This document shows positions 56,848-64,000 of a DNA stretch of 64,000 bases, piece by piece. Location: the NCBI RefSeq assembly GCF_900101265.1, contig NZ_FMZS01000016.1:84030-148029 (forward strand), written 5' to 3'. The stretch's first letter is position 1; each line of letters begins with the position of its first letter. The position numbers and the translations under genes were made by a program. Under the pieces are notes generated by a model. That model had not been told where the DNA came from. It worked only from the letters and a program-made list of their open reading frames with translations, and made no database searches. This stretch comes from Massilia sp. PDC64 (GTDB lineage Bacteria > Pseudomonadota > Gammaproteobacteria > Burkholderiales > Burkholderiaceae_D).

Positions 56848-57560
56848 CAGGGATGAACCTCGCACCGACCGGCCGGCTGCGCGCCGCCATCAACCTCGGC
56901 AACCCGATCCTCGCGCATGCCGAGGGAGATGGCGGCGCGGGCGGGGTCTCCGTCGACCTCGCGCGCGCGTTTGCGCGGCGGCTCGGCGTGGACCTGGAGC
57001 TCGTCGTCGTCGACACGGCCGGCAAGTCCGTCGATGCCGTCGCCGGCGAGCGCGCGGACATCGGCTTCTTCGCCATCGATCCCGCGCGCGGGGCCGACAT
57101 CGCGTTCACGGCGCCGTACGTGCTGATCGAGGGCAGCTACCTCGTGAAGGATACGTCGCCGATCCGCGCCAACGACGACGTCGACCGGGCCGCGCACCGC
57201 GTCGTCGTCGGCAAGGGCAGCGCGTACGACCTGTTCCTGACCCGGGAGCTGCGGCAGGCGCAGATCGTGCGTGCGCCCTCCTCGCCCGCCGTCGTGCCCA
57301 CGTTCCTCGAACAGGGCGCGGACGTGGCGGCCGGCGTGCGCCAGCAGCTGGAAGCGGATGCGCGCGCCACGCCCGGCCTGCGGCTGCTGGACGGCCGCTT
57401 CATGGTCATCCGCCAGGCGATGGGCGTGCCGAAATCGCGCGGCGACGCCGCCGCCGCGTTGCTGGCCGCGTTCGTCGAAGAGATGAAGGCGAGCGGCTTC
57501 GTGGCCGACGCACTCAAGCGCCACGGGATCGAAGGCGCTTCGGTCGCCCCACCCGGGTGA
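56844..57560 (+). CDS. Solute-binding family 3-like protein lacking a signal peptide
   Basis: A 238-residue protein with the periplasmic amino-acid-binding fold: 'GRLRAAINLGNPILAHAEGDGGAGGVSVDLARAFARRLGVDLELVVVDTAGKSVDAVAGERADIGFFAIDPARGADIAFTAPYVLIEGSYLV'. A GTG start at 56844 overlaps the maeB stop; an ATG at 56853 is also possible. Neither gives an export signal, so it may be cytoplasmic or exported some other way. No transporter permease genes are near. Confidence 0.75.
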
Positions 57561-57568
57561 TTCTTTGC

Positions 57569-57614
57569 TAAGCTGTCGGGCTGAAACCGATTTCACACTC
57601 AGCCCGACAGCTTA
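57569..57614 (+). promoter_or_regulatory. 16-bp perfect inverted repeat abutting the start codon of the DUF4380 gene
   Basis: Arms TAAGCTGTCGGGCTGA (57569-57584) and TCAGCCCGACAGCTTA (57599-57614) are perfect complements, separated by 14 bases. The right arm ends on the A of the next ATG and fills the place where a ribosome site should be. It begins 8 bases after the previous stop. There is no T-tract. Confidence 0.7.
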
Positions 57615-58654
57615 TGCCCATTCCAACAAGAACCGCTACCGCGCTCGCACTGTCCTGCGCCCTCACGGCGGCTGCCCAGGCAGCCGACCTTCCCCTCCAC
57701 ACCCTCGACAACGGCAACGTACGCGCGACCGTCACCGACGCCATCGGCGGCCGGCTGCTGTCGTTCGCGCTGGCGGGACAACCGAACTTCCTCAAGACCG
57801 ACCTGGCGGCCGGCGATCCGCATGCGGACGTCAAGCCGACGACGGACAACGTCGGCTGGCTCGGTCACGAGATCTGGGTCGGCCCGCAGAAGGAATGGTG
57901 GTCGCACCAGGACGTCAATCCGGCGCGCGCCGGCCTGCCGTGGCCGCCCGATCCCTGGCTGAGCCTCGCCCGCTACAAGGTCGAGGACACGCGTCCGGAC
58001 GCCGTCACGCTCGCGAGCCCGGCCAGCCCCGTGAACGGCCTGCAGCTGGTGAAACGCTACAGCCTCGTGCCGGGCAAGCCGCACAGCCTGCGCCTGGACG
58101 TCGACGCTGCCAACACGCGCGCGAAGCAGGTGGCGTGGGACATCTGGTTCAACACGCGCGCCCACGGGGACACGCGCGTCTACGTGCCGGTCGCGCGCCG
58201 CGAGGACGTGCGCCAGCAGGCCATCGAACCGAAGCCGGACATGGTGCCGCTGACGTGGTCCCTGGCGGACGGCCTGTTCTCGCTGGACGCCTACCCGGCC
58301 GGCAAAGGCCAGCCGCACCGCAACGGCAAGATGCTGCTGCAGCCGTCCGCGGGCTGGATGGCGGGCTTTCACAAGGGCCAGGTGCTGGTGATCCAGTTCG
58401 CGCACCAGCCGCGCACGGCCATCCATCCGGACCAGGGCCAGATCGAGTTGTACAACGACTGGCAGCCGGAAGCGCCCGAGAAGGGATTGATGGAGATGGA
58501 GGTGCACGCGCCGTACGTGACACTGGCGCCGGGCCGGCACATGCAGGCGTCCGAGCAGTGGACCCTGCTGCCCTATGGCGGGCCGGATACGCGCGCGGCG
58601 CAGGTGGCGTTCCTGCGGGCGCATGCGAAGGAATTGGGACTGGAAGGCCTATAA
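57614..58654 (+). CDS. Exported DUF4380-like protein (aldose-epimerase-like fold)
   Basis: A 346-residue periplasmic protein with a signal peptide (residues 1-23). 'LDNGNVRATVTDAIGGRLLSFALAGQPNFLK', 'NVGWLGHEIWVGPQKEWW' and 'FHKGQVLVIQFAHQPRTAIHPDQGQIELYNDW' match the DUF4380 pattern, a beta-sandwich related to mutarotases. Its role is unknown, likely carbohydrate-related. No ribosome site is visible; the long inverted repeat occupies the leader. Confidence 0.72.
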   Translation: MPIPTRTATALALSCALTAAAQAADLPLHTLDNGNVRATVTDAIGGRLLSFALAGQPNFLKTDLAAGDPHADVKPTTDNVGWLGHEIWVGPQKEWWSHQDVNPARAGLPWPPDPWLSLARYKVEDTRPDAVTLASPASPVNGLQLVKRYSLVPGKPHSLRLDVDAANTRAKQVAWDIWFNTRAHGDTRVYVPVARREDVRQQAIEPKPDMVPLTWSLADGLFSLDAYPAGKGQPHRNGKMLLQPSAGWMAGFHKGQVLVIQFAHQPRTAIHPDQGQIELYNDWQPEAPEKGLMEMEVHAPYVTLAPGRHMQASEQWTLLPYGGPDTRAAQVAFLRAHAKELGLEGL

Positions 58655-58655
58655 A

Positions 58656-58743
58656 CGTCGCCCCCGCGAAGGCGGGGGCCCAATTTCCCATGCGCTGACG
58701 AAACGGATGGACGACTTGGGCCCCTGCCTGCGCAGGGGCGACG
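58656..58743. repeat. Pair of inverted REP-like elements
   Basis: CGTCGCCCCCGCGAAGGCGG... (58656-58685) and its near inverse ending ...GCAGGGGCGACG (58714-58743), each itself a GC-rich palindrome with a CCCAA-type flank. They fill most of the gap between two convergent genes, a typical location for REP pairs, and may limit read-through. Confidence 0.6.
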
Positions 58744-58767
58744 GTTCACGCGTTACCTGTTACGCGC

Positions 58768-61728
58768 TCAGAAGCTGTAACGCATCTGCGCCGTATAACG
58801 CGGACCCGACACGAACCACGCACGGCCCTTGAAGCCGATACTCTGCTGCATCAGCTGGCGCGCCTTGGAATCGGTCAGGTTCTGCGCTTCCAGGCCGATC
58901 GACAGGTTGTCCGTGATGTTGTAGAAGATCGAGCCGTCCAGCTGGCCGTAGCTGTCGGCCCACGTCGGCAGTGCCCACGCCACGTTGTGCTGGCCGAAGG
59001 TCGGGCTGGCCGGGTTGCTGTCGGTGCCGTCGCTGCCGTTGGTGCCGTTGACGTTCACGTTCTGCAGGTTCTTCGAACGCCAGTTCCAGGCCAGGCGCGC
59101 CGAAAACTTGCCCTGGTCGTACATCAGCGCCAGGTTATACGACTGGCGCGACAGGCCGATCAGCGGCAGGTCGTTGAACGTGGTGCCATTGGTGTCGCAG
59201 CCGTTCAGGTTCAGGTTGAAGTTCGCCGCGCTGTTGCTGCCCGTGCAGTACACGGAGTGGACCGGCTGGTGCAGCGACGTCTTGCTGTCGACGTACGTGT
59301 AGTTCGCCTGGACGCCGAAGCCCGACAGCCAGCCCGGCAGGAAGTCGAAGTACTGCTGGTACGCGATCTCCGCGCCGCGTGCATGACCGTCCGCGCCGTT
59401 CACCGGTCCCGTCACCGTGAAGGTGTACGGTTTGCCGGTGTTGTCCGACACGTCGTAACCATACGACTGCTTGATGATGACATCCTTCAGCTGCTTGTTG
59501 AACAGCGCCAGCGTCAGCGAACCGCTCTTCGAGAAATACCATTCGGCCGTGACGTCGAACTGGTGCGAACGGACCGGACGCAGGTTCGGGTTGCCGGTGC
59601 CGGTACCCGTGTAGGTCACGAGGCCGCTGGCATTGTCCACGTTTTGCGACAGCGTCGTATAGCCCTGCAGGTCGCTGAAGTCCGGACGCGAGATACCGGT
59701 CGACAGGCCTGCGCGGAACTGCAGCTGGTCGGTCGCCTTCATGCGCAGGTTCAGGCTGGGCAGCACGTTGTTGTAGCTGTTGCTGAAGTCCTGCTTCTTG
59801 GAGAACGCCGTGAATTGCGGGATACTCGCGCCCGTCGAGCTGCTCGGGGTGAACACGGTGTAGCCGTGCGCCGTCATGTCGGTCTTCACGTAGCGCAGGC
59901 CGATGTTGCCGTCGACCGGGAATTTCAGGTCGTCGAAGCCGAAGCGCAGTTGCGAGTACAGTGCACCGGTCTTCTCCTTCTGGTCGTTCAGGCCGGCCGG
60001 ATCGGTGCCGAACGTGGCGGGGCTCCACGACGTGCACTTGCCGCTGCCGTCGTTGCACAGCATGTTCGGATACGTGTGCAGCTGGGCATACGACGCCGGA
60101 TAGCCGGTGGTGAGCGACACGGCGGGGAACACCAGCGCCGGCACCGACGTGTTGTTGTTGAAGAAGTTGTTGAACGCGTGGACCTGCACCTGGTTGTTGA
60201 AGCGCGGGTCGCCCAGGTAGGCGAGGCTCGACAGCGTGCTGGTGGGGCCGACCTGCCACGTCTGCGTGATGGCCGCCCAGTTGTAGCTCGGGTTCGAGTT
60301 CTCGTTACGCGAATCGCGGTCCGTCAAGCGGATGCCGAAGCGGATGTCGCGCAGCACCGGGTGGTCGAAGTCGTACTTCGCGTCGGTACGCCACGCCCAT
60401 TCGCCCGCCTTGCTGCGGTCCTGGTGTTCCATCGTGAACGCCCAGTAGTAATTGTTGGGGTTCGCGAGGTAGGCGCGGTCGGCGTCCGAGAACGTCAGGA
60501 CCGGCACGTCGCCACGCAGGTCGATCGTCTGGCTCGGCATCTGCACGCCGGTGGCGACGGTCGAGTCGAAGCTGCTGGTCGTGGCGCGGATGCGCTGCAG
60601 ATCCGTGCTGATGGTCCAGCGGTCGTTCGGACGCCAGCGCAGGTTCCACGCGATGTCCGTCGTGTCCGACTTGCGGTCGGCCGAACGGGTGTCGCCGCCG
60701 TAGTTGATGCCGCCGTCGGCCGGATCGCTCAGGGTACCGGACTGGAACGCGCCCTTCGAATCGAACGTCGCATCCTTGCTGACCTGGATATTGTAGGGGC
60801 TCGATTGGGCGAAGATCGCCTGCTCGTCCCAGTGCATCTTGTAGCGCGACTTGAAGAACGTCAGCGACGAGCTGAGCGTGTTGTCCTTCTTCCACTGCAG
60901 CGCGCCATAGGCACCCTGGCGCTTGCGGTCGAATTCCAGCGTACGCCACTGCGAGCCTTTCGGCACCCAGACGGTCTTGCCCGCGACGACGTCGGGACGC
61001 GGATAGTAAGGCTCGACCTGGAACGCGTCGGTGCGCGTGCCGCTTTCCGAATATGCGAGGTCGACGAGGGCGCCGATTTCGCCGAAGCCGGTCTTCCAGC
61101 GGTCCGAATACATGAAGGAGCCGGACGGCTGGCGCTTGCCGCGCTTGAGTTCCGAATACGTGTCCTGCAGCGACACGGCGAACTTGCGGCCCTTGAAATC
61201 GAACGGCAGCGCCGTGCGCAGGTTGACGAGGCCGCCGACGGCGCCTTCGATCTGTTCCGCCGACGGGTTCTTGTACACGTCGACGCCGGCCATCAGTTCG
61301 GGCGGCACGTCCTCGAAGTTCAGCGCGCGGCCGCCGTTCGCGGAGAACGAGTCGCGGCCGTTCAGTTCCGAGCGCACGTACGACAGGCCGCGCACGTTCA
61401 CGCCCGAGCCTTCGACCGAATAGTGTTCCGGGTCGCCCTTCGACATCGTGCGGTCGATCGTCACGCCGACGACGCGCTGCAGCACTTCCGTCACCGAGCG
61501 GTCCGGCAGCTTGCCGATGTCGTCGGCGACGATCGAATCGACGATCTCGTCGGAGTTCTGCTTGATCTTCTGCGCGGACTGCAGCGCGGCGCGCTGCCCC
61601 GTCACGACGACGACGTTGGAACCGGAAGCGTTCTGTCCCGCTTCGGTCTGCGCCAGCGCATAACCGCTGGCGAGCAATGCGATCTGGCCGGCTGCTACGG
61701 CGATCGCGGTTCTCTTGAATCGAATCAT
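58768..61728 (-). CDS. TonB-dependent outer-membrane receptor (Xanthomonas/Caulobacter carbohydrate type)
   Basis: A 986-residue receptor, signal peptide 1-26. 'NVVVVTGQRAALQSAQKIKQNSDEIVDSIVADDIGKLPDRSVTEVLQRVVGVTI' and 'VNVRGLSYVRSELNGRDSFSA' form the TIGR01782-type plug; the barrel ends in MRYSF. AGGAG is 5 bases before the ATG at 61728. It is a single-gene unit, divergent from the LacI-family regulator 946 bases away, which may control it. Confidence 0.9.
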   Translation of the reverse strand: MIRFKRTAIAVAAGQIALLASGYALAQTEAGQNASGSNVVVVTGQRAALQSAQKIKQNSDEIVDSIVADDIGKLPDRSVTEVLQRVVGVTIDRTMSKGDPEHYSVEGSGVNVRGLSYVRSELNGRDSFSANGGRALNFEDVPPELMAGVDVYKNPSAEQIEGAVGGLVNLRTALPFDFKGRKFAVSLQDTYSELKRGKRQPSGSFMYSDRWKTGFGEIGALVDLAYSESGTRTDAFQVEPYYPRPDVVAGKTVWVPKGSQWRTLEFDRKRQGAYGALQWKKDNTLSSSLTFFKSRYKMHWDEQAIFAQSSPYNIQVSKDATFDSKGAFQSGTLSDPADGGINYGGDTRSADRKSDTTDIAWNLRWRPNDRWTISTDLQRIRATTSSFDSTVATGVQMPSQTIDLRGDVPVLTFSDADRAYLANPNNYYWAFTMEHQDRSKAGEWAWRTDAKYDFDHPVLRDIRFGIRLTDRDSRNENSNPSYNWAAITQTWQVGPTSTLSSLAYLGDPRFNNQVQVHAFNNFFNNNTSVPALVFPAVSLTTGYPASYAQLHTYPNMLCNDGSGKCTSWSPATFGTDPAGLNDQKEKTGALYSQLRFGFDDLKFPVDGNIGLRYVKTDMTAHGYTVFTPSSSTGASIPQFTAFSKKQDFSNSYNNVLPSLNLRMKATDQLQFRAGLSTGISRPDFSDLQGYTTLSQNVDNASGLVTYTGTGTGNPNLRPVRSHQFDVTAEWYFSKSGSLTLALFNKQLKDVIIKQSYGYDVSDNTGKPYTFTVTGPVNGADGHARGAEIAYQQYFDFLPGWLSGFGVQANYTYVDSKTSLHQPVHSVYCTGSNSAANFNLNLNGCDTNGTTFNDLPLIGLSRQSYNLALMYDQGKFSARLAWNWRSKNLQNVNVNGTNGSDGTDSNPASPTFGQHNVAWALPTWADSYGQLDGSIFYNITDNLSIGLEAQNLTDSKARQLMQQSIGFKGRAWFVSGPRYTAQMRYSF

Positions 61729-62674
61729 GGTGTCTCCTGTGCTGTGTGTTTGATGCTCCGCTTCCACGGCGGAGCTGGTTACGACGGCGGATGAACGGTC
61801 GCCCTGCGGCGGCCGCGAAAACGGTGTGAACCTACGCAGCGCGATAACGCGGCGATGCCGGAACGACGGTCGGCACGGAACGGGAATGGCTTCCGGATCG
61901 GAATGAATGAGGACGGCTGGATGAGGTCGGCATTCTTGTCTCCACGCTTTATTTATTGCGTTGGCGATGTAGTCGTTATGGCTATGTAATCGTTTTCATG
62001 AGTTTAGATATTTACTGAGATTTTTGTCAAACGTCATAACATCACTGTTGCACGCTAACATCGCAGGTATTCTTTATTTACAAAAAAGTATGCTGAAAAT
62101 TGATAGCTCAGCAATTCGTTCGATATCCGCAACAGACACATCAGCTAGAAGCGTCCATATCGAATTGCGCGTGGCGACGCAATTGAATAAGACGTCGCCG
62201 ACACGGCAGGCACGTCCACGGCGACAGCGCCACCGCCGGATGCCCTCGCCCGGACGTCGCCCGAGCAATGCGCGGAGATGGGTGGTGGATGCTGGACGTT
62301 CGGCACAGAAACCCAGACGTATTTACGGAGGGCAACCGAGGTAGCGCAATCAGAGAAGTCAACGGGGGCGCGAAATAGGTTGTTCTCTCCATATATCGCG
62401 CTTATGCAACAGGCCACATTCGGCGCTATCATTTGGTAGCGCAATCAATTAAATCTTTAAATGATCCAAGAAAAGATCTACATAGTTCCATTACACCCCG
62501 GTAAGGGAATGCAATGGTATCTTGTCGCTATCCGGCAGAGCATTTAGAGTCCCTAACATTTATTTCGATACGCGATCCATTTCAAAATGGGCGATCGCAC
62601 AAAGACATGACGGATTTTCAGAATTTCCAGAAACGTATTCGCCCCAGCACGCATTCGTGGTGCCCGGAGGCCGC
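61729..62674. other. Long AT-rich intergenic region with a direct repeat
   Basis: A 946-base gap between the fourth TonB receptor and the LacI gene. The parts at ~61940-62160 and ~62400-62640 are much richer in A+T than the rest of the window. A direct repeat ATGTAGTCGTT (61967-61977) / ATGTAATCGTT (61984-61994), 17-base period, lies upstream of the receptor. Open frames present (for example 62024-62344) look non-coding. LacI-type sites are listed separately. Confidence 0.6.
62339..62447. promoter_or_regulatory. Three LacI-type operator sites upstream of the LacI-family gene
   Basis: AGGTAGCGCAATCA (62339-62352), ATTCGGCGCTATCA (62418-62431) and TGGTAGCGCAATCA (62434-62447). The first and third share 13 of 14 bases (GGTAGCGCAATCA), and the last two are 16 bases apart. 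They precede the LacI gene by ~230-335 bases and resemble the tandem sites at 48470, fitting autoregulation and control of a small regulon. Confidence 0.55.
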
Positions 62675-63718
62675 ATGAACGCCCCGGTCGAACCGCCCAA
62701 GCGGACGCGGCGCACGAAAGGCGGCCTCACACTCGTCGACGTGGCGCGCGTGGCCGGCGTGGCGCCGATCACGGTGTCGCGCGTGCTGAACTCGCCGGAG
62801 AAGGTCTCGCCCGACCTCGTGCAGAAAGTGCGCGACGCGATCGAACGAACGGGATACGTGCCGAACCTGCTGGCGGGCAGCCTGGCGTCCACGAAGAGCC
62901 GGATGGTCGCGGCGATCCTCCCGACCATCGCGGGTTCCGTCTTCATCGATACGGTCCAGGCGCTGACGGAGACCCTCGCCGCCGCCGGCTACCAGCTGAT
63001 CCTGGGCCAATCGGGCTACGAGAATTCGCGCGAGGACGAGCTGCTGGAAGCGATCATCGGCCGCCGGCCCGACGGCATCGTCCTCGCCGGCATCATGCGC
63101 TCCGCGCAGGGCCGGCGCCGGCTGCAGGCCAGCGCCATCCCCCTCGTCGAAACGTGGGACCTGACGCCCACGCCAGCCGACATGCTGGTGGGTTTTTCGC
63201 ACGAGGACATCGGCCAGGCCGTGGCCGAATTCCTGTACCAGCGTGGTCGGCGCCGCGTGGCCGTCATCAGCGCGTCAGACGAACGCGCGCAGCGCCGCAA
63301 TCGCGCCTTCGTGCAGGCGGCGGTACGCCTGGACATGCAGGGCCCGGACGGCACCGTTCCCTTCCACACGATCTCCGCGCCGGGCACGGCGGCAGGCGGA
63401 CGCACGGGCCTGCGCGCGCTGCTGGCAGACCATCCCGACATCGACGCCGTGTTCTGCAGCTCGGACATGGTCGCGCTGGGCGTGCTCACGGAAGCGCACA
63501 AGCTCGGCATCGACATCCCGGGCCGGCTGGCCGTCGTCGGCCTCGGCGACCAGCCATTCGCGGCGGAGACGTACCCTGCCCTCACGACGGTCCACCTGGA
63601 CGGCCGCAAGATGGGCCAGATCGCGGCGCAATTCATCATCGACCGCATCGCCGGCACGCCCATCCCCCAGGTCGTGCGCGACATCGGCTTCACGATCGTC
63701 GAACGCGAAAGCGCCTGA
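62675..63718 (+). CDS. LacI-family transcriptional regulator (GntR-gluconate repressor-like)
   Basis: A 347-residue repressor. The helix-turn-helix is at residues 19-39 (TLVDVARVAGVAPITVSRVLN), the hinge near 60-72, and the periplasmic-binding-protein-like ligand domain at ~75-345. 'GYQLILGQSGYENSREDELLEAIIGRRPDGIVLAG' is close to the E. coli gluconate repressor subgroup. The ATG at 62675 has GGAGG 4 bases upstream; the frame opens earlier (62522) but those residues are not LacI-like. The ligand is probably a sugar acid or sugar released by the loci it controls (inference). Confidence 0.88.
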   Translation: MNAPVEPPKRTRRTKGGLTLVDVARVAGVAPITVSRVLNSPEKVSPDLVQKVRDAIERTGYVPNLLAGSLASTKSRMVAAILPTIAGSVFIDTVQALTETLAAAGYQLILGQSGYENSREDELLEAIIGRRPDGIVLAGIMRSAQGRRRLQASAIPLVETWDLTPTPADMLVGFSHEDIGQAVAEFLYQRGRRRVAVISASDERAQRRNRAFVQAAVRLDMQGPDGTVPFHTISAPGTAAGGRTGLRALLADHPDIDAVFCSSDMVALGVLTEAHKLGIDIPGRLAVVGLGDQPFAAETYPALTTVHLDGRKMGQIAAQFIIDRIAGTPIPQVVRDIGFTIVERESA

Positions 63719-63720
63719 AA

Positions 63721-63802
63721 ATTCGGGGTCAGAGCTCTTTTTCGCGCACTGGCCTCGAAGCAATTTCCAAACACCGGGGTCAGACCCCGAATCTTGGAAA
63801 TT
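63721..63802. repeat. Nested REP-like palindromes (GGGGTCAGACCCC type)
   Basis: Core GGGGTC-A-GACCCC (63776-63788) lies inside outer arms AATTTCCAA (63762-63770) and TTGGAAATT (63794-63802). ATTCGGGGTC at 63721-63730 is the inverse of GACCCCGAAT (63783-63792). GGGGTCAGA elements of this kind are known near RAYT-type transposases and are dispersed in many betaproteobacterial genomes. Confidence 0.55.
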
Positions 63803-64000
63803 GATCGAAAACCCGTCCGGCCCCGTCACTCTGCGAACCTGCTGTGCGTTGCCCCTGGCCGGTGAGCGGCGCAGTCCGTTGTCCGTCGAGACCTTGAGCA
63901 GAAATGTGCTCTGAGGTGTACCGGGTTTGGTGGACATCCAAATAGAGGACAATACGTTCTATGGACAAAACCAAATCTATCTCGACCGAGCGCAAGCAGT
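63803..64000 (+). other. Unassigned tail, possibly the left end of an insertion sequence
   Basis: TGTACCGGGTTTGGTGGACA (63916-63935) and the following bases look like an IS end, and an ATG at 63961 (MDKTKSISTERKQ...) opens a frame running off the window. There is no ribosome site and the frame is only 13 codons, so a transposase start is a guess. No other gene is seen in this stretch. Confidence 0.25.

Noticed and set aside
62024..62344. A 106-codon + strand frame in the long AT-rich gap
   Set aside because: Starts in AT-rich DNA and turns into an Arg/Pro-rich string; no ribosome site and no domain.

Overview
The window is GC-rich (about two-thirds G+C by eye), densely coded, and reads as chromosome of a Gram-negative betaproteobacterium, most likely an Oxalobacteraceae member of the Massilia/Telluria/Duganella type. 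This is inferred from four large TonB-dependent receptors, many secreted polysaccharide-degrading enzymes, a PEP-CTERM-like exported protein, a two-component-type LuxR regulator and REP-like palindromes. No rRNA, tRNA, CRISPR array or complete mobile element was seen.

Left part (1-22 kb). A GH35 beta-galactosidase (cut by the left edge) and a GH28 pectinase are transcribed leftward, divergently from a TonB-dependent receptor. Then come a small membrane protein, a VOC protein, a GT9 glycosyltransferase and a LuxR-type regulator. Next is an isoquinoline 1-oxidoreductase-type molybdenum hydroxylase operon (beta subunit, 2Fe-2S alpha subunit, diheme cytochrome c, unknown protein), flanked by GlxA-type AraC and HxlR regulators. 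PhzF-like, TfoX-like and unknown proteins follow, then a beta-helix protein, a metalloprotease beside a signal peptidase II (lspA), and a GH43 enzyme.

Middle (22-41 kb). A compact envelope module (PspA/YjfJ-like, DUF2491/YjfK-like, Ser-rich membrane protein) lies next to a phage-CII-like regulator and a small membrane protein. It is followed by a carbohydrate-uptake operon: TonB receptor, GH2 and GH43, read leftward. Divergent from this operon is a Sel1-repeat protein. Then come a GH2 enzyme with a GntR regulator, and divergently a PL9 pectate lyase with a PEP-CTERM-like protein.

Right part (41-64 kb). This holds most of an oxidative D-galacturonate pathway. Uronate dehydrogenase (udh), a SMP-30-type lactonase, 5-dehydro-4-deoxyglucarate dehydratase (kdgD), alpha-ketoglutarate semialdehyde dehydrogenase and an ExuT-like hexuronate permease are present. 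With them are a GntR/FCD regulator, a chemoreceptor and a third TonB receptor. A galactarate dehydratase is not in the window. Malic enzyme (maeB), a flavin reductase, a DUF4380 protein, a fourth TonB receptor and a LacI-family regulator complete the region. The last 280 bases hold a REP-like palindrome and possibly the start of an insertion sequence.

Taken together, most of the window looks like a pectin/galactan/arabinan utilisation region. Secreted PL9, GH28, GH43, GH2 and GH35 enzymes release uronic acids and neutral sugars, TonB receptors import oligosaccharides, ExuT takes up galacturonate, and the Udh route turns it into 2-oxoglutarate. Repeated operator-like sequences suggest LacI- and GntR-family control. 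All functional assignments come from reading sequence motifs, not from database searches.
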